This document shows positions 7,667 through 16,046 of a stretch of DNA of 64,000 nt, piece by piece. This stretch comes from Nitrosarchaeum sp. (lineage in GTDB: Archaea; Thermoproteota; Nitrososphaeria; Nitrososphaerales; Nitrosopumilaceae). The DNA lies in assembly GCA_023265135.1 (NCBI GenBank), contig JAHFUM010000001.1, positions 516,960 through 580,959 on the forward strand. Reading direction: 5' to 3'. Positions within the stretch are counted from its first letter, which is position 1, and each line of letters begins with the position of its first letter. The notes below the pieces were generated by a model. The model did no database searches and had not been told where the DNA came from. It saw only the letters and a list, made by a program, of their open reading frames with translations. Position numbers and translations under genes: made by a program.

Positions 7667-9760
7667 ATGGAATTAGATGAAGAACTAGAAGAGCCAAAGC
7701 GAAGTGGAATTCTTCAATCTACATCAAAGCGTGTAAGAATGATCTTTTCTGTAATGGCAAGTCCAAACAGAATCGATATTTTAAGAATTTTAAATTCAAA
7801 GGGTCCATTGACCTATTCTGAATTAAAATCACTAGCAGGTTTCAAATCCAAAAAAGAGAGTGGCAAATTTGCATATCACCTTAGAAAATTATTGAGACAA
7901 TCTCTTGTAGCACTAAACAAATCTGAAAGACGTTATACAATTACAAATCTTGGAAAACTTGTCTTGAGCTTGGCAAGACAAATTGAAGAACGATCAATTA
8001 TTGAAAGTGGAAAGATGTATGTTAGAACATCGCATGAATCAATCGAAGAATTCAATTCTCATAAAATTATTCAATCACTCGTACGTGAAGGTAGTCTTCC
8101 ATTAGAATTAGCACAAAAAATCACTGAAGAAGTTGAAAACAGAATTTACAAATATCAGACAACCTATCTTACGGGATCTCTTATCAGAGAAATGGTAAAT
8201 TCTGTTCTTTTAGAACATGGTCATGAGGAATATCGCAATAAACTAGCACGCCTAGGCTTACCTGTATATGAAGTTCAAGAGATGCTCACAAATCTGGATA
8301 ATGTAGATAATGGTGCGGAAGGCCTACTTTTCAATACTGGTCAGAAAGTGTTTGCAGAACATTTACTCACCAATGTATTACCAAAAGACGTTGCTGATTC
8401 GCATCTTTCTGGCGACATGCACATTTCAAATCCAGGAATTTGGTCGATGATACCTGATACTATATTTGTTAATGTAAAGGAGCTGATTGAAGATGGAGTT
8501 ATTCTGGGTGGAAAATATCTTGATGTATCAAGAATTACATCATCGAAATCAATTGATGATCTTACATCTTCCTTATCAATAATCATATCATTACTTTCTA
8601 AAGAAGCTTCACAAGAAATTGTACTTGATGGATTGATTCCACTATTTACAAAACACTTAAAGAATATTCCAGAACTTGAACAAAAACTAACAGATGCATT
8701 TGCTACTGCATCTACTACATCAAAATACAATAGACGAGCTACTAATGTTTCAATTAGACTTCAGTTGGGTTCTGATCTAAAAATTGTCAATGCAATAATT
8801 AACGCATACAAGAACTATACAAAGATAACACCAATTCCAAAGATTGGCTTGATTGTAGATTTCGATAAAGGAAAAGTTACTGATGTTTCCGAAGTATTAG
8901 CAGAAATAATTTCAATTGGTGGCAAAGTTATGTTTGCAAAAGGTGAGGTATCTAGTTATGGTATTACAAATGGCACAACTAAAAATTCTGGTCCACTTGC
9001 AATAACATTACAATCAGTTTCAATCAATCTTCCAAGACTTGCATTTGAATCTAATAAAGATGAAACATACTTTAGAGCAAGACTTGCATTACTTATGAAA
9101 CCTGCCTTGTCTTCTATGGCATTAAGAAAGAAAGATATCTCTGATCTTACCAGAAGAGGACTAAATCCAATTCTTGCAAAAAATACACAATACATGCAAA
9201 GAAGTTCTGTATCCCTTATTGTTAATCTAGTAGGTCTCAAAGAATCTGTTTTTAATATTCTTGGATTCCAAGATAATAAGGAAGGAAGAGACATACTCAA
9301 TAAAGTAATAGAAACTGCAGTTGATGTTGCAGCTAAAAAAGGCAAGGAACTTGGTGATATTGTGGCTATATCCATGACTGAAACTGAGGGTTCTGCCAGA
9401 TTTGCAAATCTAGATGGTGAAAAATATGGTAAAAATTCTGCTCTTAGTTCTATTGATAGTGATTCTTACTCACAAGGAATAGTCCTTAATGCCTCTGAAA
9501 TAGGCGATTATACAAATAAAACCGAGATTATATCTGAATGTGCCAAACTATCTAAATTACTCAATGGTGGCTTACTAGTTAAGCTCAATATTGATCAGAA
9601 CGCTACTCTAGCTGATATCAAAAAATCAATCGAGAAAGCAGCAGAGTTAACATCTTCATTCAAGCCTATAAAGAAAGTAGCACTATGTGGTGAATGTGGA
9701 TTCAAAGATGAACCCTTTGTAGACAAATGTCCCAAGTGTAAATCTTCATACGTAATCTGA
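7667..9760 (+). CDS. Winged-helix/ATP-cone/NrdD-like fusion protein, putative RNR regulator
   Basis: A 697-residue protein. Residues 25-115 form an ArsR-like winged helix (SVMASPNRIDILRILNSKG; FAYHLRKLLRQSLV). Residues about 120-205 are an ATP-cone (VRTSHESIEEFNSHKI; TGSLIREMVNSVLLEHG). The remainder resembles anaerobic ribonucleotide reductase NrdD (AEHLLTNVLPKDVADSHLSGDMHIS), ending in a zinc ribbon (CGECG and CPKCK). No glycyl-radical motif (RxxGY) is present, so reductase activity is unlikely. ATP-cones sense ATP/dATP, and NrdR pairs one with a DNA-binding domain, so a nucleotide-responsive transcription factor is plausible. The next gene is nrdJ. Confidence 0.75.
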   Translation: MELDEELEEPKRSGILQSTSKRVRMIFSVMASPNRIDILRILNSKGPLTYSELKSLAGFKSKKESGKFAYHLRKLLRQSLVALNKSERRYTITNLGKLVLSLARQIEERSIIESGKMYVRTSHESIEEFNSHKIIQSLVREGSLPLELAQKITEEVENRIYKYQTTYLTGSLIREMVNSVLLEHGHEEYRNKLARLGLPVYEVQEMLTNLDNVDNGAEGLLFNTGQKVFAEHLLTNVLPKDVADSHLSGDMHISNPGIWSMIPDTIFVNVKELIEDGVILGGKYLDVSRITSSKSIDDLTSSLSIIISLLSKEASQEIVLDGLIPLFTKHLKNIPELEQKLTDAFATASTTSKYNRRATNVSIRLQLGSDLKIVNAIINAYKNYTKITPIPKIGLIVDFDKGKVTDVSEVLAEIISIGGKVMFAKGEVSSYGITNGTTKNSGPLAITLQSVSINLPRLAFESNKDETYFRARLALLMKPALSSMALRKKDISDLTRRGLNPILAKNTQYMQRSSVSLIVNLVGLKESVFNILGFQDNKEGRDILNKVIETAVDVAAKKGKELGDIVAISMTETEGSARFANLDGEKYGKNSALSSIDSDSYSQGIVLNASEIGDYTNKTEIISECAKLSKLLNGGLLVKLNIDQNATLADIKKSIEKAAELTSSFKPIKKVALCGECGFKDEPFVDKCPKCKSSYVI

Positions 9761-10302
9761 AATTCGTAAATCTAAACCTAATTCCGATCATTTTAGAAAG
9801 AACTCTGAACTATTTTACAGACGATCTTTGTGTACTACCAATGTTACGCCTATATGAATTTCATAATAGTGGTGTTAAAAAAAATTGACTCATGAAAGGG
9901 ACAAGATCAAAATCTTTCGAGCACACAAGTTATAACCACATCATTCTTACTTCTTATAGAGAACAAATAATATTTAATTTGTAACGTAAACAATCACCAT
10001 GGTAGATTAAGACAAACACAAAGGTGTAAACAAATTGTAATTGTGACCTAACGGTTCTCTACTAAGTTAATGATTATATTAACTTCTTTAAGTGTCTATG
10101 TACATTCAAGATCATAAAAATTCACACACTTGTTATGCTGTATATCTTTAATGCGATCATCGTATGAATTTATGACTAGATAAGAAAATCCATTCCAACA
10201 TCGATTGTACCGTTGTCAATATTATTGAACTGAAATTTTAGAAAAAACTGCCAAATCATTTATACCATCATTATTTCTTACCTCTTACGGAGAGATTATA
10301 AT
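9761..10302 (+). promoter_or_regulatory. Long leader upstream of nrdJ
   Basis: 542 bases without a convincing ORF on either strand, unusually long for this gene-dense region. It holds the reverse complement of the 12-nt element (10170-10181), a TATA-like ATTTATACC at about 10257-10265, and a GGAGAG purine stretch at 10289-10294, about nine bases before the TTG start. The last could be a Shine-Dalgarno sequence. I found no strong helix, tRNA or C/D box in it. Confidence 0.4.
10170..10181 (-). promoter_or_regulatory. Second copy of the 12-nt element in the nrdJ leader
   Basis: TTATGACTAGAT on the plus strand is the exact reverse complement of the element at 7623-7634. It lies about 120 bases before the nrdJ start and about 80 before the nearest TATA-like sequence. 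It could be an operator for the neighbouring HTH/ATP-cone protein; this is inference. Confidence 0.3.
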
Positions 10303-12954
10303 TTGGATAAATCACAAATAGAAAGTACTATCAATGAGATCCGTAAGCGCAGTGGTGCTGTAACGGTTTTCAATCAAGATAAAATTTCAAACGCTATATT
10401 CAAAGCGTTGGCAGCCACCTCTAAAGCCGACCGTGTGCTAGCCGATCAACTTGCAAATAAGGTTGTACAAAAATTAGTCGAACAGGGATTCACAAGTTCT
10501 AGAACTCCAAGCGTTGAGGATATTCAGGATATTGTAGAATCAACTTTGATTGATTGTGGTAACAGCGACATTGCAAAAGCATACATCGTTTACAGACATG
10601 AACGAAGAAAATTAAGAGATGAAAAAATGAAAGTCTTAAATGTAAAATCTTTAGATACTGTCTCAAAGAATTTTGATCTAAATTGCCTACGAGTATTGGC
10701 ATCTAGATATCTTTTCAGAAATAATAAAAATGAAATCATTGAATCACCAACCCAAATGTTTGAAAGAGTAGCAATTCTAGTTGGAGTCGGTGATATTTTA
10801 TATGATGCCCAAGTATTTGATAAATCTGGAAATATAACCCAAAATATTGAAGAAGCACGCACATATCTTGAGAAGCTAGACAATTTTGATTATAAATTCA
10901 AGATTGGAGAATATTTCCTAAACAAGTGGCACTTTAGATCTTTAATAAACCACTATGTGACACTCGCACAAAAAGGTCAAATGAAAATCAGCTTTAAAGA
11001 TCTTTTAACATTACTTGCAGCCAAAAAATTCGATAACTATGCAGACAAGATCACAGAATACCTTGAATTAATGACTGCGCAAGACTTCCTGCCAAATTCA
11101 CCAACAATGATGAATGCTGGTGGTAGACTTGGTCAGCTTTCAGCATGCTTTGTTCTTGGCATGCCTGATGACATGGAACAAATCATGAAATCAACTTCTG
11201 ACGCAGCACTAATTTTCAAATCTGGAGGTGGAGTTGGAATTAACTATTCTGATCTTCGTGAAGAAGGCGATATTGTTGCATCAACATCTGGTGTGGCATC
11301 AGGTCCTGTATCTTTTATGAACATCATCAATACCGTAACAGAAGTTGTAAAGCAAGGCGGAAAGAGAAGAGGAGCTAACATGGGAATCATTGAAGCTTGG
11401 CATCCTGATGTTGAAAAATTCATTACAAATAAAACCGAACCTGGAGTACTGGAGAACTTTAATGTCAGTGTAGGTATATGGGAAGACTTTTGGAACGCAC
11501 TTGTCAACACAGATGATGGTAAGTATATGTTACGTAGTCCACGTGACAGAAAACCAATAAGAGAAATCAATGCACATCAATTAATTGATTTGATAGCTTT
11601 GTCTGCATGGAAAAGTGCAGAGCCTGGATTGATCTTCTTTGATCAAATAAACAAATACAATGTATTTGCTAAAGCAAGACAAGCTCCATTAAGAGCTACA
11701 AATCCATGTGGCGAACAGAGTCTATATCCATACGAATCATGCAACCTAGGTTCAATCAATTTAGTAAATCTTGTAAAAAGAAAGGCTGATGGAGAATATG
11801 AGTTTGATTGGCAAAGATACGAAGAAACAATCAGAAAGACTACAAGATTCCTAGATAACATCATTGATGTAAATCACTATCCTGTAAAAGAAATTGACGT
11901 TGCATCAAAAGATTCTAGAAGAATTGGATTGGGTGTCATGGGAGTTGCAGATCTCTTATACAAATTGAAAATCCCATACAATTCCAAAGAAGGATATGAA
12001 CTACAATCAAAACTGTCTGAAGCATTGACTTATTATTCCATGGAAGAAAGTGTTGCACTTGCAAAATCTAGAGGTGAATTCCCACTTTGTTCAAAGACAG
12101 AATATCCAGAAGGAAAGATTCCCATCGCAGGATATTATGAGAAACCAAAAGAATCTCACTGCTATGAATGGGATGCACTAATTGAAAAAATTAAGAAACA
12201 TGGAATAAGAAACGTCTTGACTACCACAGTAGCTCCAACAGGAACATTATCTATGATTGCAGATTGTTCAAACGGAATGGAACCAGCATTTGCTCTAGTG
12301 TTTGAAAAGAGAGTAACTGTAGGGAGATTTTTCTATACCAACAAAATTGTTGAAGAAGTACTCAAAGAATATGGACTATACAGCGATGAATTACTTGCAA
12401 AGATTGCAGACAACTATGGTTCTCTAAAAGGAATTCCTGAAGTTCCACAATGGATGCAAGATGTCTATGTTACTGCAATGGATATTCACTGGGCAGATCA
12501 CCTAATGGCTCAAGGTGTATGGCAAGATTGGATAGGAAACGCAATTGCCAAGACAATAAACATGCCATACGATGTAACTGCAGAAGATGTAAAATCTGCA
12601 TATCTGTTGGCTCATGAATTGGGATTAAAAGGAATCACAGTATATCGTGATGGTTCTAGACACAAGCAAGTACTTCACATGACTAGCGAAAATGCACAAA
12701 AAACATTTGATGTTACACCAAGTGAACATGTCACTAGATATGTAACAACTATGATTTCAAATCCATACATCAAATCTCAAGTACATAACGCACTTGAACT
12801 TAAAGTTCATGCTGAAGAAATTACATCTGAACCTATGAGACAAGAAGAAGTATCTGAAGATCGTCTATGTCCAACATGCAAAAACAATCTCGTATTTGTA
12901 GAAGGATGTAGTATCTGCATAGAATGTGGATTCAGTGGCTGTACTTCAGGATAG
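10303..12954 (+). CDS. nrdJ: Adenosylcobalamin-dependent ribonucleotide reductase (class II)
   Basis: An 883-residue enzyme reducing ribonucleotides to deoxyribonucleotides with a B12-generated thiyl radical. Residues about 14-105 are an ATP-cone (allosteric site). The catalytic barrel shows LSACFVLGMPDD, KSGGGVGINYS, NPCGEQ with CNLGSINL, and APTGTLSMIADCSNGMEP, all typical of RNR. The C-terminus has a CPTC...CSICIECG cluster, the shuttle-cysteine/zinc region of NrdJ. The start is TTG, with GGAGAG about nine bases upstream. Its B12 requirement fits the cobalamin genes at 39.9-44.1 kb. Confidence 0.95.
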   Translation: MDKSQIESTINEIRKRSGAVTVFNQDKISNAIFKALAATSKADRVLADQLANKVVQKLVEQGFTSSRTPSVEDIQDIVESTLIDCGNSDIAKAYIVYRHERRKLRDEKMKVLNVKSLDTVSKNFDLNCLRVLASRYLFRNNKNEIIESPTQMFERVAILVGVGDILYDAQVFDKSGNITQNIEEARTYLEKLDNFDYKFKIGEYFLNKWHFRSLINHYVTLAQKGQMKISFKDLLTLLAAKKFDNYADKITEYLELMTAQDFLPNSPTMMNAGGRLGQLSACFVLGMPDDMEQIMKSTSDAALIFKSGGGVGINYSDLREEGDIVASTSGVASGPVSFMNIINTVTEVVKQGGKRRGANMGIIEAWHPDVEKFITNKTEPGVLENFNVSVGIWEDFWNALVNTDDGKYMLRSPRDRKPIREINAHQLIDLIALSAWKSAEPGLIFFDQINKYNVFAKARQAPLRATNPCGEQSLYPYESCNLGSINLVNLVKRKADGEYEFDWQRYEETIRKTTRFLDNIIDVNHYPVKEIDVASKDSRRIGLGVMGVADLLYKLKIPYNSKEGYELQSKLSEALTYYSMEESVALAKSRGEFPLCSKTEYPEGKIPIAGYYEKPKESHCYEWDALIEKIKKHGIRNVLTTTVAPTGTLSMIADCSNGMEPAFALVFEKRVTVGRFFYTNKIVEEVLKEYGLYSDELLAKIADNYGSLKGIPEVPQWMQDVYVTAMDIHWADHLMAQGVWQDWIGNAIAKTINMPYDVTAEDVKSAYLLAHELGLKGITVYRDGSRHKQVLHMTSENAQKTFDVTPSEHVTRYVTTMISNPYIKSQVHNALELKVHAEEITSEPMRQEEVSEDRLCPTCKNNLVFVEGCSICIECGFSGCTSG

Positions 12955-13000
12955 ATAAGAGAATCACAACTTTTTTACTTCCTTTTATCTTTCATCTAGT

Positions 13001-14119
13001 ATGGATAAGAAGATTTTAGGAATATCTATTGGTGTTGCAGCCGTAGTTGCTATAATTGCAGTAATACTGTTAATACCAAACTTAGAATCAATTCCTCTTC
13101 AAAAACATAAGGAAAAAATTGGTCTTGTAATTAACACACCAAATCCATCCATATCATTAAAAGATTTGAAGCAAATTTACTCTGACGCATCTTCCACAGG
13201 AATAGGAAGAAGCAACGTGTATCTATTTTGGAATATTATAGAACCTATAAAGGGTGAATTTGATTGGAAACAATCGGATATTTTGATGGGTCTTGATAAA
13301 AAAAATGATCTTAAAGTAACACTGTATTTCTCTGTGATTAATGGAGAAACACTAGGACCTTTTCCAAACTGGATTGGAAAACCTTCTCTTAATGCAATTG
13401 GAGAAGACAGACTAGTTAATGTTCTTGATGCAATCTTGTCTCGTTACGATGCTATAGATACAGTTGTTATTGCCGGTGAAACAGAATCACAATTTCGTTA
13501 TAATGAGCAAAATATTCCTGCGTATAAAGAACTTTTCAACGGAGTATATACCAAATTAAAAGAGAAACATCCTGATGTCAAGATAGGAAACGCTTTTGCC
13601 TTACATAGCGTACTAAATAAAAACTTGGAACATATTGTAACTGACTTGGCACTTGGCGATTTTGTTGCTTTCTCATATTCTCCAATTAACAGCTTGAATG
13701 ATATTATTAAAACTCCACAAGAAGCTAAAGAGGATTTACAAAAAATACTTGAAATAATACCTGATAAAAAAATTGGGCTTTTTGAAATTAGTTGGAGCAC
13801 ATCTGATTTTGTAGGAGGAAATACTACTTCTCAGAAGATGTTTGTAGAAAAATCATTTGAATTTTATAAAGAAAATGAATCTAAAATAGAATTTTTTACA
13901 TGGTATAGACAATATGATAGACCTGATGGTACATGTACTGCAAAACCAGACATAGGTAATCAAACTATTAGTGTAGGCGGAGGTTCTAGTTTAGGAAGTA
14001 GCGAACATGTGATTGAACGCTTATCTCATTACATTTGCAGTTCTGGATTATTAGATAATAATGGAATTCCAAAACCTGGTTGGAATGAATTTAAAAATCA
14101 AATAGAAATGATCAACTAA
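13001..14119 (+). CDS. Membrane-anchored glycosidase-like (TIM-barrel) protein
   Basis: A 372-residue protein with an N-terminal membrane anchor (residues 5-25). The rest reads like a clan-A glycoside hydrolase barrel: YLFWNIIEPIKGEFDW near 74-89 resembles the substrate-cleft strand of GH5/GH42 enzymes. Glu160/Glu162 in AGETES and Glu262 in LFEISWS sit where the acid/base and nucleophile would be. The sequence is too diverged for me to name a family or substrate. It is probably extracytoplasmic. The nep1 gene starts at the base after its stop codon, so they may be co-transcribed despite unrelated functions. Confidence 0.65.
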   Translation: MDKKILGISIGVAAVVAIIAVILLIPNLESIPLQKHKEKIGLVINTPNPSISLKDLKQIYSDASSTGIGRSNVYLFWNIIEPIKGEFDWKQSDILMGLDKKNDLKVTLYFSVINGETLGPFPNWIGKPSLNAIGEDRLVNVLDAILSRYDAIDTVVIAGETESQFRYNEQNIPAYKELFNGVYTKLKEKHPDVKIGNAFALHSVLNKNLEHIVTDLALGDFVAFSYSPINSLNDIIKTPQEAKEDLQKILEIIPDKKIGLFEISWSTSDFVGGNTTSQKMFVEKSFEFYKENESKIEFFTWYRQYDRPDGTCTAKPDIGNQTISVGGGSSLGSSEHVIERLSHYICSSGLLDNNGIPKPGWNEFKNQIEMIN

Positions 14120-14788
14120 ATGATCTCTCTAGTTTTAGCAGAATCTGCATTAGAACTTGTCCCTTTAGAACTACAAGATCATCCTTCAATATTATCACAT
14201 GCACAAAAACTAGGAAAAAATCCATCTGAAATATTACTTGATAATTCTTGGCATTTTGCTGCAATGAAAGGGATGAATAATGAAATTAAACGAGGAAGGC
14301 CAGATTTAGTTCATTTTTCAATATTAGAGGCAACAACAATTCCATTATATTTTCAAAATAAAATTAAAATCTATATTCACACAATTGATAATAAAGTAAT
14401 TTACATTGGAGAAAATATTCGTATTCCAAAATCATATCATAGATTTGAAGGTTTGTTCGAAAAATTATTTTCAGAACAAATCATACGATCTGATGATAAC
14501 ATATTATTAGAAATCAAAGAAAAATCATTTTCTGAATTAATTAATGAAATAATGCCATCAGAAATTATTGGTTTTTCAACTAAAGGAAAACTTGGTTCAT
14601 TTGAAAAAATCAGTTCTAAAATCTCAGATAACACATGCATAGTTATTGGTGGATTTCAAAAAGGTCATTTTTCTGAATTAACAAAAAGTAAAATAAATCA
14701 CTTATTTTCCGTTGGCGACTTGTCTTATGAGGCACACGTAGTAATTGCACGAATCCTCTACGAGTATGAAAAAACCGTTTTTATGTAG
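14120..14788 (+). CDS. nep1: Nep1/Emg1 rRNA pseudouridine N1-methyltransferase
   Basis: A 222-residue SPOUT-class methyltransferase that N1-methylates a pseudouridine in the small-subunit rRNA and assists 30S assembly. Family markers are LLDNSWHFAAMKGM, RGRPDLVHFSILEAT, the strand YIHTIDNKVIYIGENIRIPKSYHRFEGLFEKL, and the C-terminal knot with VIGGFQKGHFSE followed by HLFSVGDLSYEAHVV. The ATG directly follows the stop of the upstream gene. A tRNA gene, rnp4 and rps19e follow, making a translation-related neighbourhood. Confidence 0.93.
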   Translation: MISLVLAESALELVPLELQDHPSILSHAQKLGKNPSEILLDNSWHFAAMKGMNNEIKRGRPDLVHFSILEATTIPLYFQNKIKIYIHTIDNKVIYIGENIRIPKSYHRFEGLFEKLFSEQIIRSDDNILLEIKEKSFSELINEIMPSEIIGFSTKGKLGSFEKISSKISDNTCIVIGGFQKGHFSELTKSKINHLFSVGDLSYEAHVVIARILYEYEKTVFM

Positions 14789-14810
14789 GAAATTAAGTTT
14801 GTTTTCTTGT

Positions 14811-14884
14811 GCAGTCATAGTATAGCCTGGTTAGTATTCGGGGTTTCCAACCCTGTGACGCGGGTTCGAATCCCGCTGACTGCA
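14811..14884 (+). tRNA. tRNA-Gly (anticodon UCC)
   Basis: A 74-nt cloverleaf. Acceptor stem GCAGTCA/TGACTGC with discriminator A. D-stem GTAT/GTAT with G-U ends and GG in the loop. Anticodon stem CGGGG/CCCTG with loop TTTCCAA, so the anticodon is TCC. T-arm GCGGG-TTCGAAT-CCCGC. CCA is not encoded, and no intron is present. A CTTTTTAA tract directly after the gene probably ends transcription. Confidence 0.95.
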
Positions 14885-14934
14885 CTTTTTAATCTAAAGA
14901 GAACCAATTTTTAGGTGCGTTATGATTAATCATT

Positions 14935-15237
14935 ATGAAGCCAGCTCTTAGAAAAATTGCATTAGAAAGAATGCAGATTCTAATTGATAGTGCAATTTCT
15001 AATGCAAAAATGAATCCAGAACTTTCTAAACGACAAGCATCACTTGCACGAAAAATTAGCATGAGGCACAAAATCCATATGCCATATGAGTTAAGAATTG
15101 TTTTTTGTAAAAAATGTAAGTCATTTATTGCACCAGGAATAAATTCCAGAATTCGTCTGGGTAGAACATCAGTAAAGTCGATCAGAATTACATGTAACCT
15201 ATGTGGGCATACTTATCGTAAAATAATACCTCAATGA
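14935..15237 (+). CDS. rnp4: Ribonuclease P protein component 4 (Rpp21/Rpr2)
   Basis: A 100-residue protein. The N-terminal half is a pair of basic helices (ALERMQILIDSAISNAK; RQASLARKISMRHKIHMP). The C-terminal zinc ribbon uses FCKKCKSF and TCNLCGHTYR, with the basic IRLGRTSVKSIRI between them, as in Rpp21/Rpr2. It supports tRNA 5'-end maturation by RNase P. It lies just after tRNA-Gly and 31 bases before rps19e. Confidence 0.93.
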   Translation: MKPALRKIALERMQILIDSAISNAKMNPELSKRQASLARKISMRHKIHMPYELRIVFCKKCKSFIAPGINSRIRLGRTSVKSIRITCNLCGHTYRKIIPQ

Positions 15238-15268
15238 TTTATAAGACGATTCCCAAATTTTTTACTTT

Positions 15269-15721
15269 ATGGCAAAGGTATACGATGTACCATCTGATGT
15301 ATTGATTAGTAGATTAGCAGCTGTTCTAAAAAATGAAGATATTCCTGCTCCTTCTTGGGTTCCATTTGTAAAAACTGGTGCGCATGCAGATAAACCGCCT
15401 CAAGATAGAGAATGGTGGCATACAAGATGTGCATCATTAATGAGAAAAATTTACCTTCATGGTCCACTTGGAATTAATGAATTAAGAAAAATTTATGGTG
15501 GTGGAAGACCATCTGGATATGGTGCTGCTCATCATAAAGATGCTGGCGGTGCAATAATTCGTACCGCAATTCAAGGATTAGAAAAACTTGGATATGTAGA
15601 GAAAGTTGAGAAAAAGGGCCGTATTATTTCAAAACAAGGAATGCAAAAACTAGATAGACTTTCAACAGAAATTCTAAATGAACTTATCACTGAAAATCCT
15701 CAGCTGAAAGTATACTCTTAG
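15269..15721 (+). CDS. rps19e: 30S ribosomal protein S19e
   Basis: A 150-residue protein of the archaeal/eukaryotic S19e family. Visible signatures are VPFVKTGAHADKPPQDREWWHTRCASLMRKIYLHGPLGI and the glycine-rich KIYGGGRPSGYGAAHHKDAGGAIIRTAIQGLEKLGYVEK. It is required for late small-subunit maturation. ATG start, with the PDCD5 gene eight bases after the stop, a conserved archaeal gene pair. Confidence 0.97.
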   Translation: MAKVYDVPSDVLISRLAAVLKNEDIPAPSWVPFVKTGAHADKPPQDREWWHTRCASLMRKIYLHGPLGINELRKIYGGGRPSGYGAAHHKDAGGAIIRTAIQGLEKLGYVEKVEKKGRIISKQGMQKLDRLSTEILNELITENPQLKVYS

Positions 15722-15728
15722 ATTTAAA

Positions 15729-16007
15729 ATGAGTTTTCCTGATTCACCTGATCCTCACGATAAACAAAATCATGACATTATCGCACAAAAAGAACAAATT
15801 CTTAAACAGATACTTTCACCAGAAGCAAGAATGCGATTAAATAACATCAAAATGGTCAAACCGGAACTATCTGACCTTGTAGAGCAGTATCTCATTGGAA
15901 TGGCCACACAAGGAAAAATAAATTCTAAAATTAATGATAACCAACTCAAGCAAATTTTGCTATCTATTCAACAACCAAAACGTGATTTTAAGATCAATAG
16001 GATATAA
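15729..16007 (+). CDS. PDCD5-family DNA-binding protein
   Basis: A 92-residue helical protein homologous to human PDCD5/TFAR19. The core EQILKQILSPEARMRLNNIKMVKPELSDLVEQYLIGMATQGKI and DNQLKQILLSIQQPKRDF are clearly of this family. Archaeal members bind nucleic acid or chaperonin-type partners, but the role remains unclear. It is linked to rps19e, eight bases downstream. Confidence 0.92.
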   Translation: MSFPDSPDPHDKQNHDIIAQKEQILKQILSPEARMRLNNIKMVKPELSDLVEQYLIGMATQGKINSKINDNQLKQILLSIQQPKRDFKINRI

Positions 16008-16046
16008 TCGAGAAAATATAATTAGGGGTTAGACTCGAAATTATTC

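Noticed and set aside
8341-9375. Long minus-strand ORFs inside the HTH/ATP-cone gene
   Set aside because: They are shadow frames of a conserved coding region, with no recognisable motif.
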